Assembly (NCBI GenBank): GCA_004556975.1
Contig: SFFD01000051.1
Location: 1 to 6,850 of the forward strand
Length of the DNA: 6,850 nt
Source: Oscillospiraceae bacterium
GTDB lineage: Bacteria > Bacillota > Clostridia > Oscillospirales > Ruminococcaceae
Direction: 5' to 3'
Positions 1-6,697 of the stretch are shown here, in pieces (the first letter of the stretch is position 1; every line of letters begins with the position of its first letter). Both the position numbers and the translations under genes were made by a program. The notes beneath the pieces were generated by a model. It searched no databases, had not been told where the DNA came from, and saw nothing but the letters and a program-made list of their open reading frames with translations.

Positions 1-867
1 CAGCCTATGGTTAATTCCGGAGCGGGACAGCGGCGGATTTATAGATTCTCCGAGTTCACGCAATGACATATCGGGATTCTCAAGACGGATTTCGGCAATT
101 TCGCGAAGCTCTTCCGGAAGAAAGGTATTTCCTCTGTGTTCAAAGATATATTTTATATCCTGTACCTGCTGAAAGGAAGCATTCAAAGTTTTGTCAAGGT
201 TTGCGTTGTCGCAGTTCATGCGGCGGTTGACGCGGTTTTTTATATCCTTGAGAATTTTAATGTTCATCAGTTCCACCGCAGACATGGGCGCGCCTATATA
301 TGTAAGCAAATCTTCAATGTTTTCGCTTTCCTTGTAATAAACTATATAGGAGCCACGACGGATTGTGCTTTTTGGCTGAGCAAGCACTTCGCCGATAAGA
401 GATAAAAGATCCTTGCAAAGATTCATATAGTTTGCGTCAAATTCGCAATGATAGTCCTTTTCCGGATTTGTAAGGCTTCCGCAAACAAGATATGCTCCGC
501 GGAGAAAATATTTTATATCGTCCTCGTTTTCTATATTAGCACGGTTTATCCGAAGATGCGGTTCGCCCGGAACATGATAGAAAGTATCCATAATTTTCTT
601 TCTGTCGGATGCTTTTTCAATGTATACTTTATAAAGCGTTCCGCGAACGCGCTCTTTAAATGTTATCTTTGCGGAAACTCCGCAGTGAATCATAAGCGTT
701 TCGGCGAAAAGTCTTGCTGTGGGTTCATGCTGTACGGAAAAAGAAATTTCATCCGCACGAAATTTATAGGAAAAGAGTAAAAAGCCATAAAGAAGCGCAT
801 GTATAGCGCTTTCGCTTTCCGGAATATCTTTGCAAAGTTCGTCCTTAAGGTCAGAAGCAAATGACAC
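1..867 (-). CDS. whiA: WhiA, DNA-binding regulator (C-terminus cut by window edge)
   Basis: WhiA is a DNA-binding protein conserved in Gram-positive bacteria; it drives sporulation septation in Streptomyces and affects division and metabolism in Bacillus. The reading frame is open without a stop for 289 codons from a GTG start to the window edge; the family is usually 300-330 residues, so only a short tail is missing. Residues 1-100 form the N-terminal part (VSFASDLKDEL). Residues about 113-210 form the LAGLIDADG homing-endonuclease-like fold (FLRGAYLVCGSLTNPEKDYH at 121-140). The family signature NRVNRRMNCDNANLDKT follows at 211-227. The C-terminal helix-turn-helix begins near 249 (LPEELREIAEIRL, then LGESINPPLSRSGINHRL at the edge). 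The GTG start is chosen because a GGGGGAAGG SD lies 5 nt upstream and overlaps the murB stop, and no in-frame ATG lies between. It is last of hprK-murB-whiA in this window. Family identity is secure; target genes cannot be inferred. Confidence 0.94.
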   Translation of the reverse strand, partial: MSFASDLKDELCKDIPESESAIHALLYGFLLFSYKFRADEISFSVQHEPTARLFAETLMIHCGVSAKITFKERVRGTLYKVYIEKASDRKKIMDTFYHVPGEPHLRINRANIENEDDIKYFLRGAYLVCGSLTNPEKDYHCEFDANYMNLCKDLLSLIGEVLAQPKSTIRRGSYIVYYKESENIEDLLTYIGAPMSAVELMNIKILKDIKNRVNRRMNCDNANLDKTLNASFQQVQDIKYIFEHRGNTFLPEELREIAEIRLENPDMSLRELGESINPPLSRSGINHRL

Positions 868-880
868 GACCGCCTTCCCC

Positions 881-1792
881 CTATCTGTACAAAATTTCAA
901 CTTCCGGTTCAAGGAAAAATCCCGTTTCCGCTTTTACCTTTTCCTGAACCTGCTTTATCAGTTCAAGAACATCTGAACAGGTTGCTCCGTCCTTATTTAT
1001 AACAAATCCGGCGTGCTTTTCGCTTACTTGCGCTCCGCCGACTGTAAATCCTTTAAGACCGCATTGGTCTATAAGCGCCGAAGCGAACGCGCCCTCCGGG
1101 CGCTTAAATGTACTTCCGGCGCTGGGTTTATCCATTGGCTGTTTATCAAAACGCCTGCTTAAAAGTTCTTCCATCTTTGCCTTGATTTCTGATTTTTCGC
1201 CCTTCTTAAGACGGAAAGCAGCCCCGGTGATTATATATTTTTTGCTGCTGTAAACACTGTGGCGATATGACATATCAAGGTCTTTTTCCTCGAATCTTCC
1301 TGTATTGCCGTTTTCGTCAATGTGCTTTGCATAAAGAATAACATCTTTAATTTCTCCGCCGTAAGCGCCCGCATTCATAAAAACGGCCCCGCCGACCGAA
1401 CCGGGAATTCCGTATGCAAATTCAAGTCCCGTAAGGGAATTTTCAAGGGCAAAGCTGCAAAGCTTTGCAAGGCTTGCGCCGGCCTCGCAAAATATTGTTT
1501 CTTTGTCAATAAGGCATATTTTACTCATTTCATGCCCAAAATGCAGTACAACACCGCCGGTGCCTTCATCGGATACAAGAAGATTTGAGCCTTTTCCGAG
1601 CGGAAAAAGCTTTATACCGTTTTCTTTGCAGAAGCGAACGGCAACTGCTGCCTGTTCGACATTCTGCGGATTTGCAAAAATCTCCGCAGGGCCGCCGATT
1701 CTGAATGTGGTATGTGAGGAAAGCATTTCATTTTCCGAAAACGGGATTTTAGTTTCATCTGCAAATTTTGCAAGAAGTTCGTTAGTCAACAC
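881..1792 (-). CDS. murB: UDP-N-acetylenolpyruvoylglucosamine reductase MurB
   Basis: MurB is a cytoplasmic FAD enzyme that uses NADPH to reduce UDP-GlcNAc-enolpyruvate to UDP-MurNAc, the second committed step of peptidoglycan precursor synthesis. With the GTG start the protein has 303 residues, normal for the shorter type II form. The N-terminal FAD domain shows TTFRIGGPAE (residues 28-37), GKGSNLLVSD (66-75) and GIPGSVGGAVFMNAGAYGGE (128-147). The substrate domain carries YRHSVYSS (176-183), including the conserved Arg177. PSAGSTFKRP (223-232) holds Ser227, the expected proton donor, and LEPEVEI near the C-terminus holds Glu296, the expected active-site glutamate. An upstream ATG at 1807 would give 308 residues and overlap the hprK stop as ATGA. 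It lacks a good SD, whereas AGGGAGG lies 5 nt before the GTG at 1792 and 8 nt before a TTG at 1789, so either of those is the better start. It is second in the leftward operon, 11 nt after hprK and 13 nt before whiA. Confidence 0.96.
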   Translation of the reverse strand: MLTNELLAKFADETKIPFSENEMLSSHTTFRIGGPAEIFANPQNVEQAAVAVRFCKENGIKLFPLGKGSNLLVSDEGTGGVVLHFGHEMSKICLIDKETIFCEAGASLAKLCSFALENSLTGLEFAYGIPGSVGGAVFMNAGAYGGEIKDVILYAKHIDENGNTGRFEEKDLDMSYRHSVYSSKKYIITGAAFRLKKGEKSEIKAKMEELLSRRFDKQPMDKPSAGSTFKRPEGAFASALIDQCGLKGFTVGGAQVSEKHAGFVINKDGATCSDVLELIKQVQEKVKAETGFFLEPEVEILYR

Positions 1793-1797
1793 GGCAG

Positions 1798-1804
1798 CCT
1801 CCCT
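1798..1804 (-). promoter_or_regulatory. Shine-Dalgarno that decides the murB start
   Basis: AGGGAGG reads leftward immediately after the hprK stop (TGA, 1806-1804), sharing one base with it. It sits 5 nt before GTG 1792 and 8 nt before TTG 1789. It lies inside the reading frame that would start at ATG 1807, so that ATG is probably not the start used. Ribosomes finishing hprK would be placed directly at this site, which suggests translational coupling. Confidence 0.72.
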
Positions 1805-2778
1805 CATTCATCAAGTCCGTAGTAGGAATCCCACTCGCCTATATCGTCAATATCGTCCATGGGCGGCATGGCAAGCCGCTCCATAAGCTCAATAGCGGCG
1901 TTGTCGCCCATACGCTTTTGCCTGTTATTCATTGCGGCAACTTCAACAATTACCGCAAGATTGCGCCCGGGCTGCACCGGGATAGTGATAAGCGGCACTT
2001 CGACATCAAGAATTTTTGTATAAACATCCTTTGCACCCATTCTGTCGTAAACTTTATCGTTATCCCACGGCTCAAGATTGATAACCATATCAAGCTTGGA
2101 GCTTTTCTTTACGGAGCCCATACCGAAAAGGTTGCGCGCATTTATAATGCCGACTCCGCGAAGCTCCATAAAATGACGGATATTTTCCGGTGAAGTTCCT
2201 ACAAGAGTTCTTTTTGAAACGCGGCGGATTTCTACTGCGTCATCCGCAATAAGTCGATGGCCTCTTTTAATCAGTTCCATTGCAACTTCGCTTTTACCTA
2301 CGCCGCTTTCGCCGTACAGCAAAACGCCTTCGCCGTAAACTTCAACAAAAACGCCGTGCCTTGTTATTCGTTTTGCCAGCGCGATACTAAGCGTATGAGT
2401 AATACCGGCCATAAATTCGGAAGTGGATTCTGTGGTTCGGTAAAGCGGAATATTGTATTTTTTTGCAAGGTTGACAATGCTGTTATCCACAAGCATATTC
2501 CATGTAAAAATGACTATTGCAGGCTTGTGAATAAAAAATTCTTCCACCGTGGGAAGCATATTAGCGCCAAGACTTTTTAAATATGAATACTCGGTTTTTC
2601 CGATTATTTGTATTCTTGAAGGGTCAAAAAGATCGTAAAAGCCCGTGAACTGAAGTCCCGGACGGTTCAGCTCGTTGGTTTCAATCCGAATTGCATCCAC
2701 ATCCTCCGGTGCCCATATCTCTTCAAGGTTAAATTCTTTTACTATTTTAACGAAGCTTACGCTATAAAGAGAAGCCAT
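1804..2778 (-). CDS. hprK: HPr kinase/phosphorylase HprK
   Basis: HprK phosphorylates the phosphocarrier HPr on a serine (Ser46 in model species) when glycolytic intermediates are abundant, and dephosphorylates it when phosphate is high. P-Ser-HPr is the corepressor of CcpA and dampens PTS sugar uptake. The protein has 324 residues, close to the usual 310-320. The N-terminal domain spans about 1-130 (NRPGLQFTGFYDLFDPSRIQ at 38-57). The C-terminal kinase domain contains His141, the Walker A loop GESGVGKS (156-163) and the acidic pair ADD (178-180). It also has the family signature ELRGVGIIN (205-213) and the C-terminal motif PVQPGRNLAVIVEVAAMNNR (267-286) followed by QKRMG. All expected catalytic positions are present. 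The start is ATG 2778, with AAGGAGG 5 nt upstream; a longer frame from ATG 2835 would run through the promoter and this SD. The last 18 residues are acidic (MDDIDDIGEWDSYYGLDE). It is first gene of the leftward operon and divergent from nifJ. Confidence 0.97.
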   Translation of the reverse strand: MASLYSVSFVKIVKEFNLEEIWAPEDVDAIRIETNELNRPGLQFTGFYDLFDPSRIQIIGKTEYSYLKSLGANMLPTVEEFFIHKPAIVIFTWNMLVDNSIVNLAKKYNIPLYRTTESTSEFMAGITHTLSIALAKRITRHGVFVEVYGEGVLLYGESGVGKSEVAMELIKRGHRLIADDAVEIRRVSKRTLVGTSPENIRHFMELRGVGIINARNLFGMGSVKKSSKLDMVINLEPWDNDKVYDRMGAKDVYTKILDVEVPLITIPVQPGRNLAVIVEVAAMNNRQKRMGDNAAIELMERLAMPPMDDIDDIGEWDSYYGLDE

Positions 2779-2783
2779 ATTTT

Positions 2784-2790
2784 CCTCCTT
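2784..2790 (-). promoter_or_regulatory. Shine-Dalgarno of hprK
   Basis: AAGGAGG, a full-consensus site, reads leftward 5 nt before ATG 2778. It fixes the hprK start at MASLYSV and argues against the longer in-frame ATGs at 2835 and 2796, the second of which overlaps the SD. Confidence 0.88.
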
Positions 2791-2815
2791 TTTCATCAGA
2801 GAATATACCAAGTTT

Positions 2816-2845
2816 ATTATACTATAATTGCACATAATTTTGCAA
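2816..2845 (-). promoter_or_regulatory. Candidate SigA-type promoter of hprK operon
   Basis: Reading leftward, a -35-like TTGCAA (2845-2840; 4 of 6 match to TTGACA) is followed after 18 nt by a perfect -10 TATAAT (2821-2816). Transcription would start near 2809 and give a leader of about 30 nt before ATG 2778. The -10 is strong and the spacing acceptable. An inverted repeat overlaps the -35 and spacer, so the site may be controlled. Confidence 0.62.
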
Positions 2846-2847
2846 TT
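2826..2847. repeat. Inverted repeat, possible operator in hprK promoter
   Basis: AATTGCA (2826-2832) and TGCAATT (2841-2847) are perfect 7-bp inverted arms separated by 8 nt. The repeat covers the -35 and most of the spacer of the candidate hprK promoter, where a dimeric repressor would block polymerase. I cannot assign it to a known regulator: it is not a cre or Rex consensus. In AT-rich DNA a 7-bp repeat can arise by chance, so its role is a guess. Confidence 0.35.
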
Positions 2848-3033
2848 ACTTATTTTATGTTATATTTTAATTTATTTTGCTTATTGTGCAAAACAGAGAT
2901 AAGACGGCATTCAAATATACTGCAGAATTATTGACCATGTTTAAAAATTTCGGAAAGTACCGCCGCAAATTAAAAAAAACATAAAAATGCCAAAAAACAT
3001 TTGAAAGAAAAGGGGTTTCATGATAATATATTA

Positions 3034-3063
3034 TTGATATTTTATATATTGCAATTTTATATT
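3034..3063 (+). promoter_or_regulatory. Candidate promoter of nifJ
   Basis: TTGATA (3034-3039; 5 of 6) and TATATT (3058-3063; 5 of 6) are separated by 18 nt, putting the transcript start near 3070, about 25 nt before the ATG and just upstream of the SD. The spacer contains the palindrome ATTGCAAT (3048-3055). A second, weaker option lies upstream: TTGAAA (3001-3006), 17 nt, then TAATAT (3024-3029) with a TG extended -10. The DNA is AT-rich, so chance matches are likely and the choice is uncertain. Confidence 0.45.
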
Positions 3064-3082
3064 CTAAAAATTTCAATAAAAT

Positions 3083-3088
3083 AAGGAG
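3083..3088 (+). promoter_or_regulatory. Shine-Dalgarno of nifJ
   Basis: AAGGAG lies 7 nt before ATG 3096, and no other in-frame start with a comparable site lies nearby. It fixes the nifJ N-terminus as MARSKKTMDGN, which also places the active-site residues at the same numbers as in the Desulfovibrio africanus enzyme. Confidence 0.88.
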
Positions 3089-3095
3089 TGAAAAA

Positions 3096-6000
3096 ATGGC
3101 ACGTTCTAAAAAAACGATGGATGGCAACACCGCTGCTGCTCATGTTTCATATGCATATACAGATGTTGCCGCCATTTATCCTATCACACCGTCATCAGTA
3201 ATGGCTGAACTTGCCGACAAATGGTCCGCAACAGGAAGAACAAATATTTTCGGCAACAAAGTACAGGTTACCGAAATGCAGTCTGAAGCAGGCGCGGCAG
3301 GCTCCGTTCACGGCTCTCTTGCGGCAGGCGCGCTTACTACCACCTTCACCGCTTCGCAGGGACTTCTTCTTATGATTCCGAACATGTATAAAATGGCGGG
3401 TGAACTGCTTCCTGCCGTTATAAATGTTTCCGCAAGAGCCCTTGCTTCCCATGCGCTTAGCATTTTCGGCGATCATTCTGATATCTATGCCTGCCGCCAG
3501 ACCGGTTTTGCCATGCTTTGCTCCGGCAACCCGCAGGAGGTTATGGATCTTGCCCCTATTGCCCACCTTTCGGCAATAAAAGGCCGCGTTCCGTTCATTC
3601 ATTTCTTTGACGGCTTCCGTACCTCGCACGAGATTCAAAAAATTGAAGTCTGGGATTACGAACAGCTTAAAAATCTTGCGGATTTTGACGCCATTGAAGC
3701 TTTTCGCAAAAATGCGCTTAACCCCAATCACCCCGTAACACGCGGAACCGCACAGAATCCGGATATTTTCTTCCAGGCACGCGAGGCTTGCAACAAATTT
3801 TATAATACCCTTCCCGCAGTTGTGGAAGAATACATGAACAAAGTCAACGCCGAAATAGGCACGGACTATAAACTTTTTAACTACTACGGCGCTTCTGACG
3901 CCGAACACATTATTGTTGCAATGGGTTCCGTTTGCGACACCATAGAAGAAACTATTGATTATCTTAATGCGGCAGGCGGCAAATACGGTCTTGTTAAGGT
4001 TCGCCTTTATCGCCCGTTCAGCAAAAAGCACTTGCTTGCGGCAATTCCGCGTACCGTAAAGACAATTTCAGTTCTTGACCGCACAAAAGAACCCGGAAGC
4101 GTCGGCGAACCGCTTTTCCTTGACATTGCGGCTGCTGTTCGCGGTACGGAATTTGAAGGAGCGAAGCTCTTCGGCGGGCGCTATGGTCTGGGCAGCAAGG
4201 ACACCACTCCCGCACAGATAATCGCTGTTTTCCGCAACGCAGAAAAAGGCGGAAAAACCGCCTTTACTATCGGCATTGACGATGATGTAACCGGTCTTTC
4301 TCTCGAAATAAGGGAAGCTCCGGATACCACCCCTGCCGGAAACAAGAGCTGTATGTTCTGGGGACTCGGCTCCGACGGAACCGTTGGCGCGAACAAAAAC
4401 TCCATCAAAATCATCGGCGACCATACGGATCTCTATGTTCAGGGCTACTTCGCATATGACTCCAAAAAGTCCGGAGGCGTTACGGTTTCTCACCTTCGTT
4501 TCGGCAAATCTCCCATCAAGTCCACCTATTATATCAGCCGCGCAGATTTTGTGGCATGCCACAACCCCTCATACGTAAACAAATACGACATGGTTTCCGT
4601 GCTCAAAAAAGGCGGCAAATTCCTGCTCAACTGCGGGTGGAAGCTTGACGAAATAGAAAAACACCTTCCCGGAGAGGTAAAACGCTATATTGCAGAAAAC
4701 GAAATTGAGCTGTATACCATCGACGGTATTTCAATCGCCCGCGAAATCGGACTTGGCGGAAAAATAAATACAATTCTTCAGGCTGCGTTCTTTAAGATTT
4801 CGGAAATAATACCTGTTGAAGACGCAGAAAAATATATGAAAGAAGCTGTCGTAGCGACCTATGGCAAAAAGGGAGACGCCGTTATCAACATGAACTTTGC
4901 CGCAATTGAACGTGGAATGAAAGACTTTGTAAAGGTTGATTACCCCGCCGAAGCATGGAAAAAAGCCGAAGGCTCAATTCCTGTTCCTGAGGCAGAGGGC
5001 AACGACAAAGAACTTGTTGATTTTGTCAACTCCGTTCTTGTTCCTGCTTCTGCTCAAAAGGGCGATAAGCTTCCCGTTTCCGTATTTTCCGGTCGTGAAG
5101 ACGGTACATTCCCCGCAGGTACCGCCGCGTTTGAAAAACGCGGAATTGCCGTTGACGTTCCGAGATGGCTTCCGGAAAACTGCATTCAGTGCAATATGTG
5201 CTCTTATGTTTGCCCTCACGCGGTTATCCGCCCCGTTGTTATGAGCGATGAGGAACTTGCAAGCGCGCCGGACGGCACTAAATCACTTCCTATGACCGGT
5301 GTAAATGGAAAACACTTTACAATTACTGTTTCTACGCTTGACTGCACCGGATGCGGTTCCTGCGTTAATGTCTGCCCCGGCAAAAAAGGTGTAAAAGCGC
5401 TTGAAATGAAACCGCTTGAGCAGGAAACCGGCGAACAGAAGATATTTGAATACGGTCTTGATGTGTCCGAAAAGCCCGAAGTATTTGATAAATTCAAAAC
5501 AGCTACCCTTAAAGGAAGTCAGTTCCGCCGTCCTCTTCTCGAATTCTCCGGTGCTTGCGCAGGCTGCGGTGAAACTCCTTATGCAAAGCTTGTAACTCAG
5601 CTTTTCGGCGACAGAATGTATATTGCTAATGCCACCGGATGCTCTTCTATCTGGGGAGGTTCCGCGCCGTCTACTCCTTACACCAAGAACAAAGCCGGCA
5701 AAGGCCCGGCGTGGGCAAACTCGCTGTTTGAAGATAACGCGGAATACGGCTATGGTATGTTCCTCGGTCAGGAAGCCATCCGCAACAGCTATATTGAAAA
5801 AGTTCGCTTCCTTGCCGAAAACGGCAAGCATGACGAAACCGTTGCTGCCGCAAAAAAATATCTTGATACGGTAAATGACGGCGAAGCAAACGCCGCCGCA
5901 ACAAAAGAGCTTATTGCCGCAATTGAAAAAAATTGCACTTGCGAACGCGCGCTTGATATACTCAAGGGCAAGGATTATCTTGCAAAGAAATCCGTTTGGG

Positions 6001-6641
6001 CTTTCGGCGGCGACGGATGGGCATACGACATCGGCTTTGGCGGTGTTGACCATGTTCTTGCTTCCGGAAGAAATATAAATATCCTCGTGTTTGACACCGA
6101 GGTTTATTCCAACACCGGCGGTCAGTCCTCCAAGGCAACACCTACCGGCGCGGTTGCACAGTTTGCCTCTGCAGGAAAAGAAGTTAAGAAAAAGGACCTT
6201 GCCGCCATTGCAATGAGCTATGGATATATTTATGTCGCACAGGTTGCCCAGGGCGCAAATATGGCTCAATGCGTAAAAGCAATGGCAGAAGCGGAAAGTT
6301 ATGACGGCCCGTCAATCATCATTGCATATGCTCCATGCATCAACCACGGAATAAAAGGCGGCATGGGCAACTCAATGGCAGAGGAAAAGCGCGCTGTTGA
6401 AGCAGGATATTGGCATTTGTTCCGTTATGATCCCCGTCTTGCTGCAGAAGGCAAGAACCCGTTCCAGCTTGACAGCGGGGCACCAACTGCAAGCTATAAG
6501 GATTTTATCGAAAGCGAAGTTCGTTACAGCAGTCTTATGCGTACCTTCCCCGACCGTGCGAAAGTACTGTTTGAAAAAGCGGAAGAAAACGCTGCTGAAA
6601 AATATGAACATCTTGAGAAACTCTCAAAGCTTGATGTTTGA
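3096..6641 (+). CDS. nifJ: Pyruvate:ferredoxin (flavodoxin) oxidoreductase, single-chain
   Basis: This oxygen-sensitive cytoplasmic enzyme converts pyruvate and CoA to acetyl-CoA and CO2, passing two electrons to ferredoxin or flavodoxin. It is the main pyruvate-oxidising step in anaerobic fermenters. The protein has 1181 residues, the usual single-chain length. The N-terminal domain (about 1-258) has YPITPSS with Thr31, Glu64 in TEMQSEAG and Arg114 in SARALASHALS. Thr31, Glu64 and Arg114 match, number for number, active-site residues known from the Desulfovibrio africanus structure. Domain II follows (about 259-415), then the gamma-like domain (GLGSDGTVGANK at 423-434). A ferredoxin-like domain binds two [4Fe-4S] clusters through Cys696, 699, 702, 706 and Cys750, 753, 756, 760. 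The C-terminal TPP domain binds the proximal cluster through Cys821, 824, 849 and 1081, with GDGWAYD (972-978) and SNTGGQ (Asn1006) for TPP and Mg. All twelve cluster cysteines are present. The extra C-terminal domain VII of the D. africanus enzyme is absent. It is probably monocistronic, with its own promoter region and terminator. Confidence 0.98.
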   Translation: MARSKKTMDGNTAAAHVSYAYTDVAAIYPITPSSVMAELADKWSATGRTNIFGNKVQVTEMQSEAGAAGSVHGSLAAGALTTTFTASQGLLLMIPNMYKMAGELLPAVINVSARALASHALSIFGDHSDIYACRQTGFAMLCSGNPQEVMDLAPIAHLSAIKGRVPFIHFFDGFRTSHEIQKIEVWDYEQLKNLADFDAIEAFRKNALNPNHPVTRGTAQNPDIFFQAREACNKFYNTLPAVVEEYMNKVNAEIGTDYKLFNYYGASDAEHIIVAMGSVCDTIEETIDYLNAAGGKYGLVKVRLYRPFSKKHLLAAIPRTVKTISVLDRTKEPGSVGEPLFLDIAAAVRGTEFEGAKLFGGRYGLGSKDTTPAQIIAVFRNAEKGGKTAFTIGIDDDVTGLSLEIREAPDTTPAGNKSCMFWGLGSDGTVGANKNSIKIIGDHTDLYVQGYFAYDSKKSGGVTVSHLRFGKSPIKSTYYISRADFVACHNPSYVNKYDMVSVLKKGGKFLLNCGWKLDEIEKHLPGEVKRYIAENEIELYTIDGISIAREIGLGGKINTILQAAFFKISEIIPVEDAEKYMKEAVVATYGKKGDAVINMNFAAIERGMKDFVKVDYPAEAWKKAEGSIPVPEAEGNDKELVDFVNSVLVPASAQKGDKLPVSVFSGREDGTFPAGTAAFEKRGIAVDVPRWLPENCIQCNMCSYVCPHAVIRPVVMSDEELASAPDGTKSLPMTGVNGKHFTITVSTLDCTGCGSCVNVCPGKKGVKALEMKPLEQETGEQKIFEYGLDVSEKPEVFDKFKTATLKGSQFRRPLLEFSGACAGCGETPYAKLVTQLFGDRMYIANATGCSSIWGGSAPSTPYTKNKAGKGPAWANSLFEDNAEYGYGMFLGQEAIRNSYIEKVRFLAENGKHDETVAAAKKYLDTVNDGEANAAATKELIAAIEKNCTCERALDILKGKDYLAKKSVWAFGGDGWAYDIGFGGVDHVLASGRNINILVFDTEVYSNTGGQSSKATPTGAVAQFASAGKEVKKKDLAAIAMSYGYIYVAQVAQGANMAQCVKAMAEAESYDGPSIIIAYAPCINHGIKGGMGNSMAEEKRAVEAGYWHLFRYDPRLAAEGKNPFQLDSGAPTASYKDFIESEVRYSSLMRTFPDRAKVLFEKAEENAAEKYEHLEKLSKLDV

Positions 6642-6656
6642 TTTATTTTTGGTTAT

Positions 6657-6691
6657 AAAAATCCCGTGCTCAAAACGAGCACGGGATTTTT
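6657..6691. terminator. Bidirectional intrinsic terminator between nifJ and a converging gene
   Basis: A perfect 15-bp stem (6657-6671 pairing with 6677-6691) closes a 5-nt AAAAC loop. The GC-rich core TCCCGTGCTC is flanked by A5 on the left and T5 on the right, so the hairpin ends in a U-run on both strands. It lies 15 nt after the nifJ stop (6639-6641) and 6 nt after the leftward stop at 6698, so one element can end both transcripts. Confidence 0.92.
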
Positions 6692-6697
6692 GCTTAT

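Larger units (their letters stand above)
2779..3095. promoter_or_regulatory. Divergent hprK / nifJ intergenic control region
   Basis: This 317-bp stretch separates two genes transcribed away from each other and holds no convincing gene. It is much richer in A and T than the flanking coding DNA, with A-tracts at about 2970-3000. It contains the candidate promoters listed separately, the SDs of both genes (2784-2790 leftward, 3083-3088 rightward) and several copies of a TTGCAA-like motif. No riboswitch, T-box or terminator fold was recognised. The hprK leader would be only about 30 nt, too short for a structured switch. Confidence 0.8.

Noticed and set aside
136..780. Two rightward open frames (136-405 and 448-780) at the left edge
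   Set aside because: Both are antisense to whiA, whose leftward frame is continuous over the whole interval and carries the family signatures.
2779..2835. N-terminal extension of HprK from ATG 2835 (MCNYSIINLVYSL...)
   Set aside because: The extra codons cover the candidate -10 element and the AAGGAGG site, and the conserved protein starts at MASLYSV (2778).
2880..2945. Possible Rex (redox) operator upstream of nifJ, from TTGTGCAAAA
   Set aside because: Only one half-site resembles the Rex consensus and no matching inverted half is found at the required spacing.
3002..3020. Short inverted repeat TGAAA-N9-TTTCA upstream of nifJ
   Set aside because: The arms are only 5 bp, resemble no operator I know and are expected by chance in this AT-rich stretch.
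2867..3130. Leftward 87-codon frame across the intergenic region
   Set aside because: It would start inside nifJ, has no SD, is hydrophobic only because the DNA is AT-rich, and crosses the candidate nifJ promoter.
3195..4031. Leftward open frame of 278 codons antisense to the nifJ N-terminal domain
   Set aside because: It is a mirror of nifJ codon use, with no ribosome site, no domain and no promoter.
5283..6269. Long leftward open frame of 328 codons antisense to nifJ
   Set aside because: It lies wholly inside nifJ, whose frame has all expected catalytic motifs. The antisense translation is low in complexity and rich in Cys, Phe and Gly, has no SD and matches nothing recognisable.
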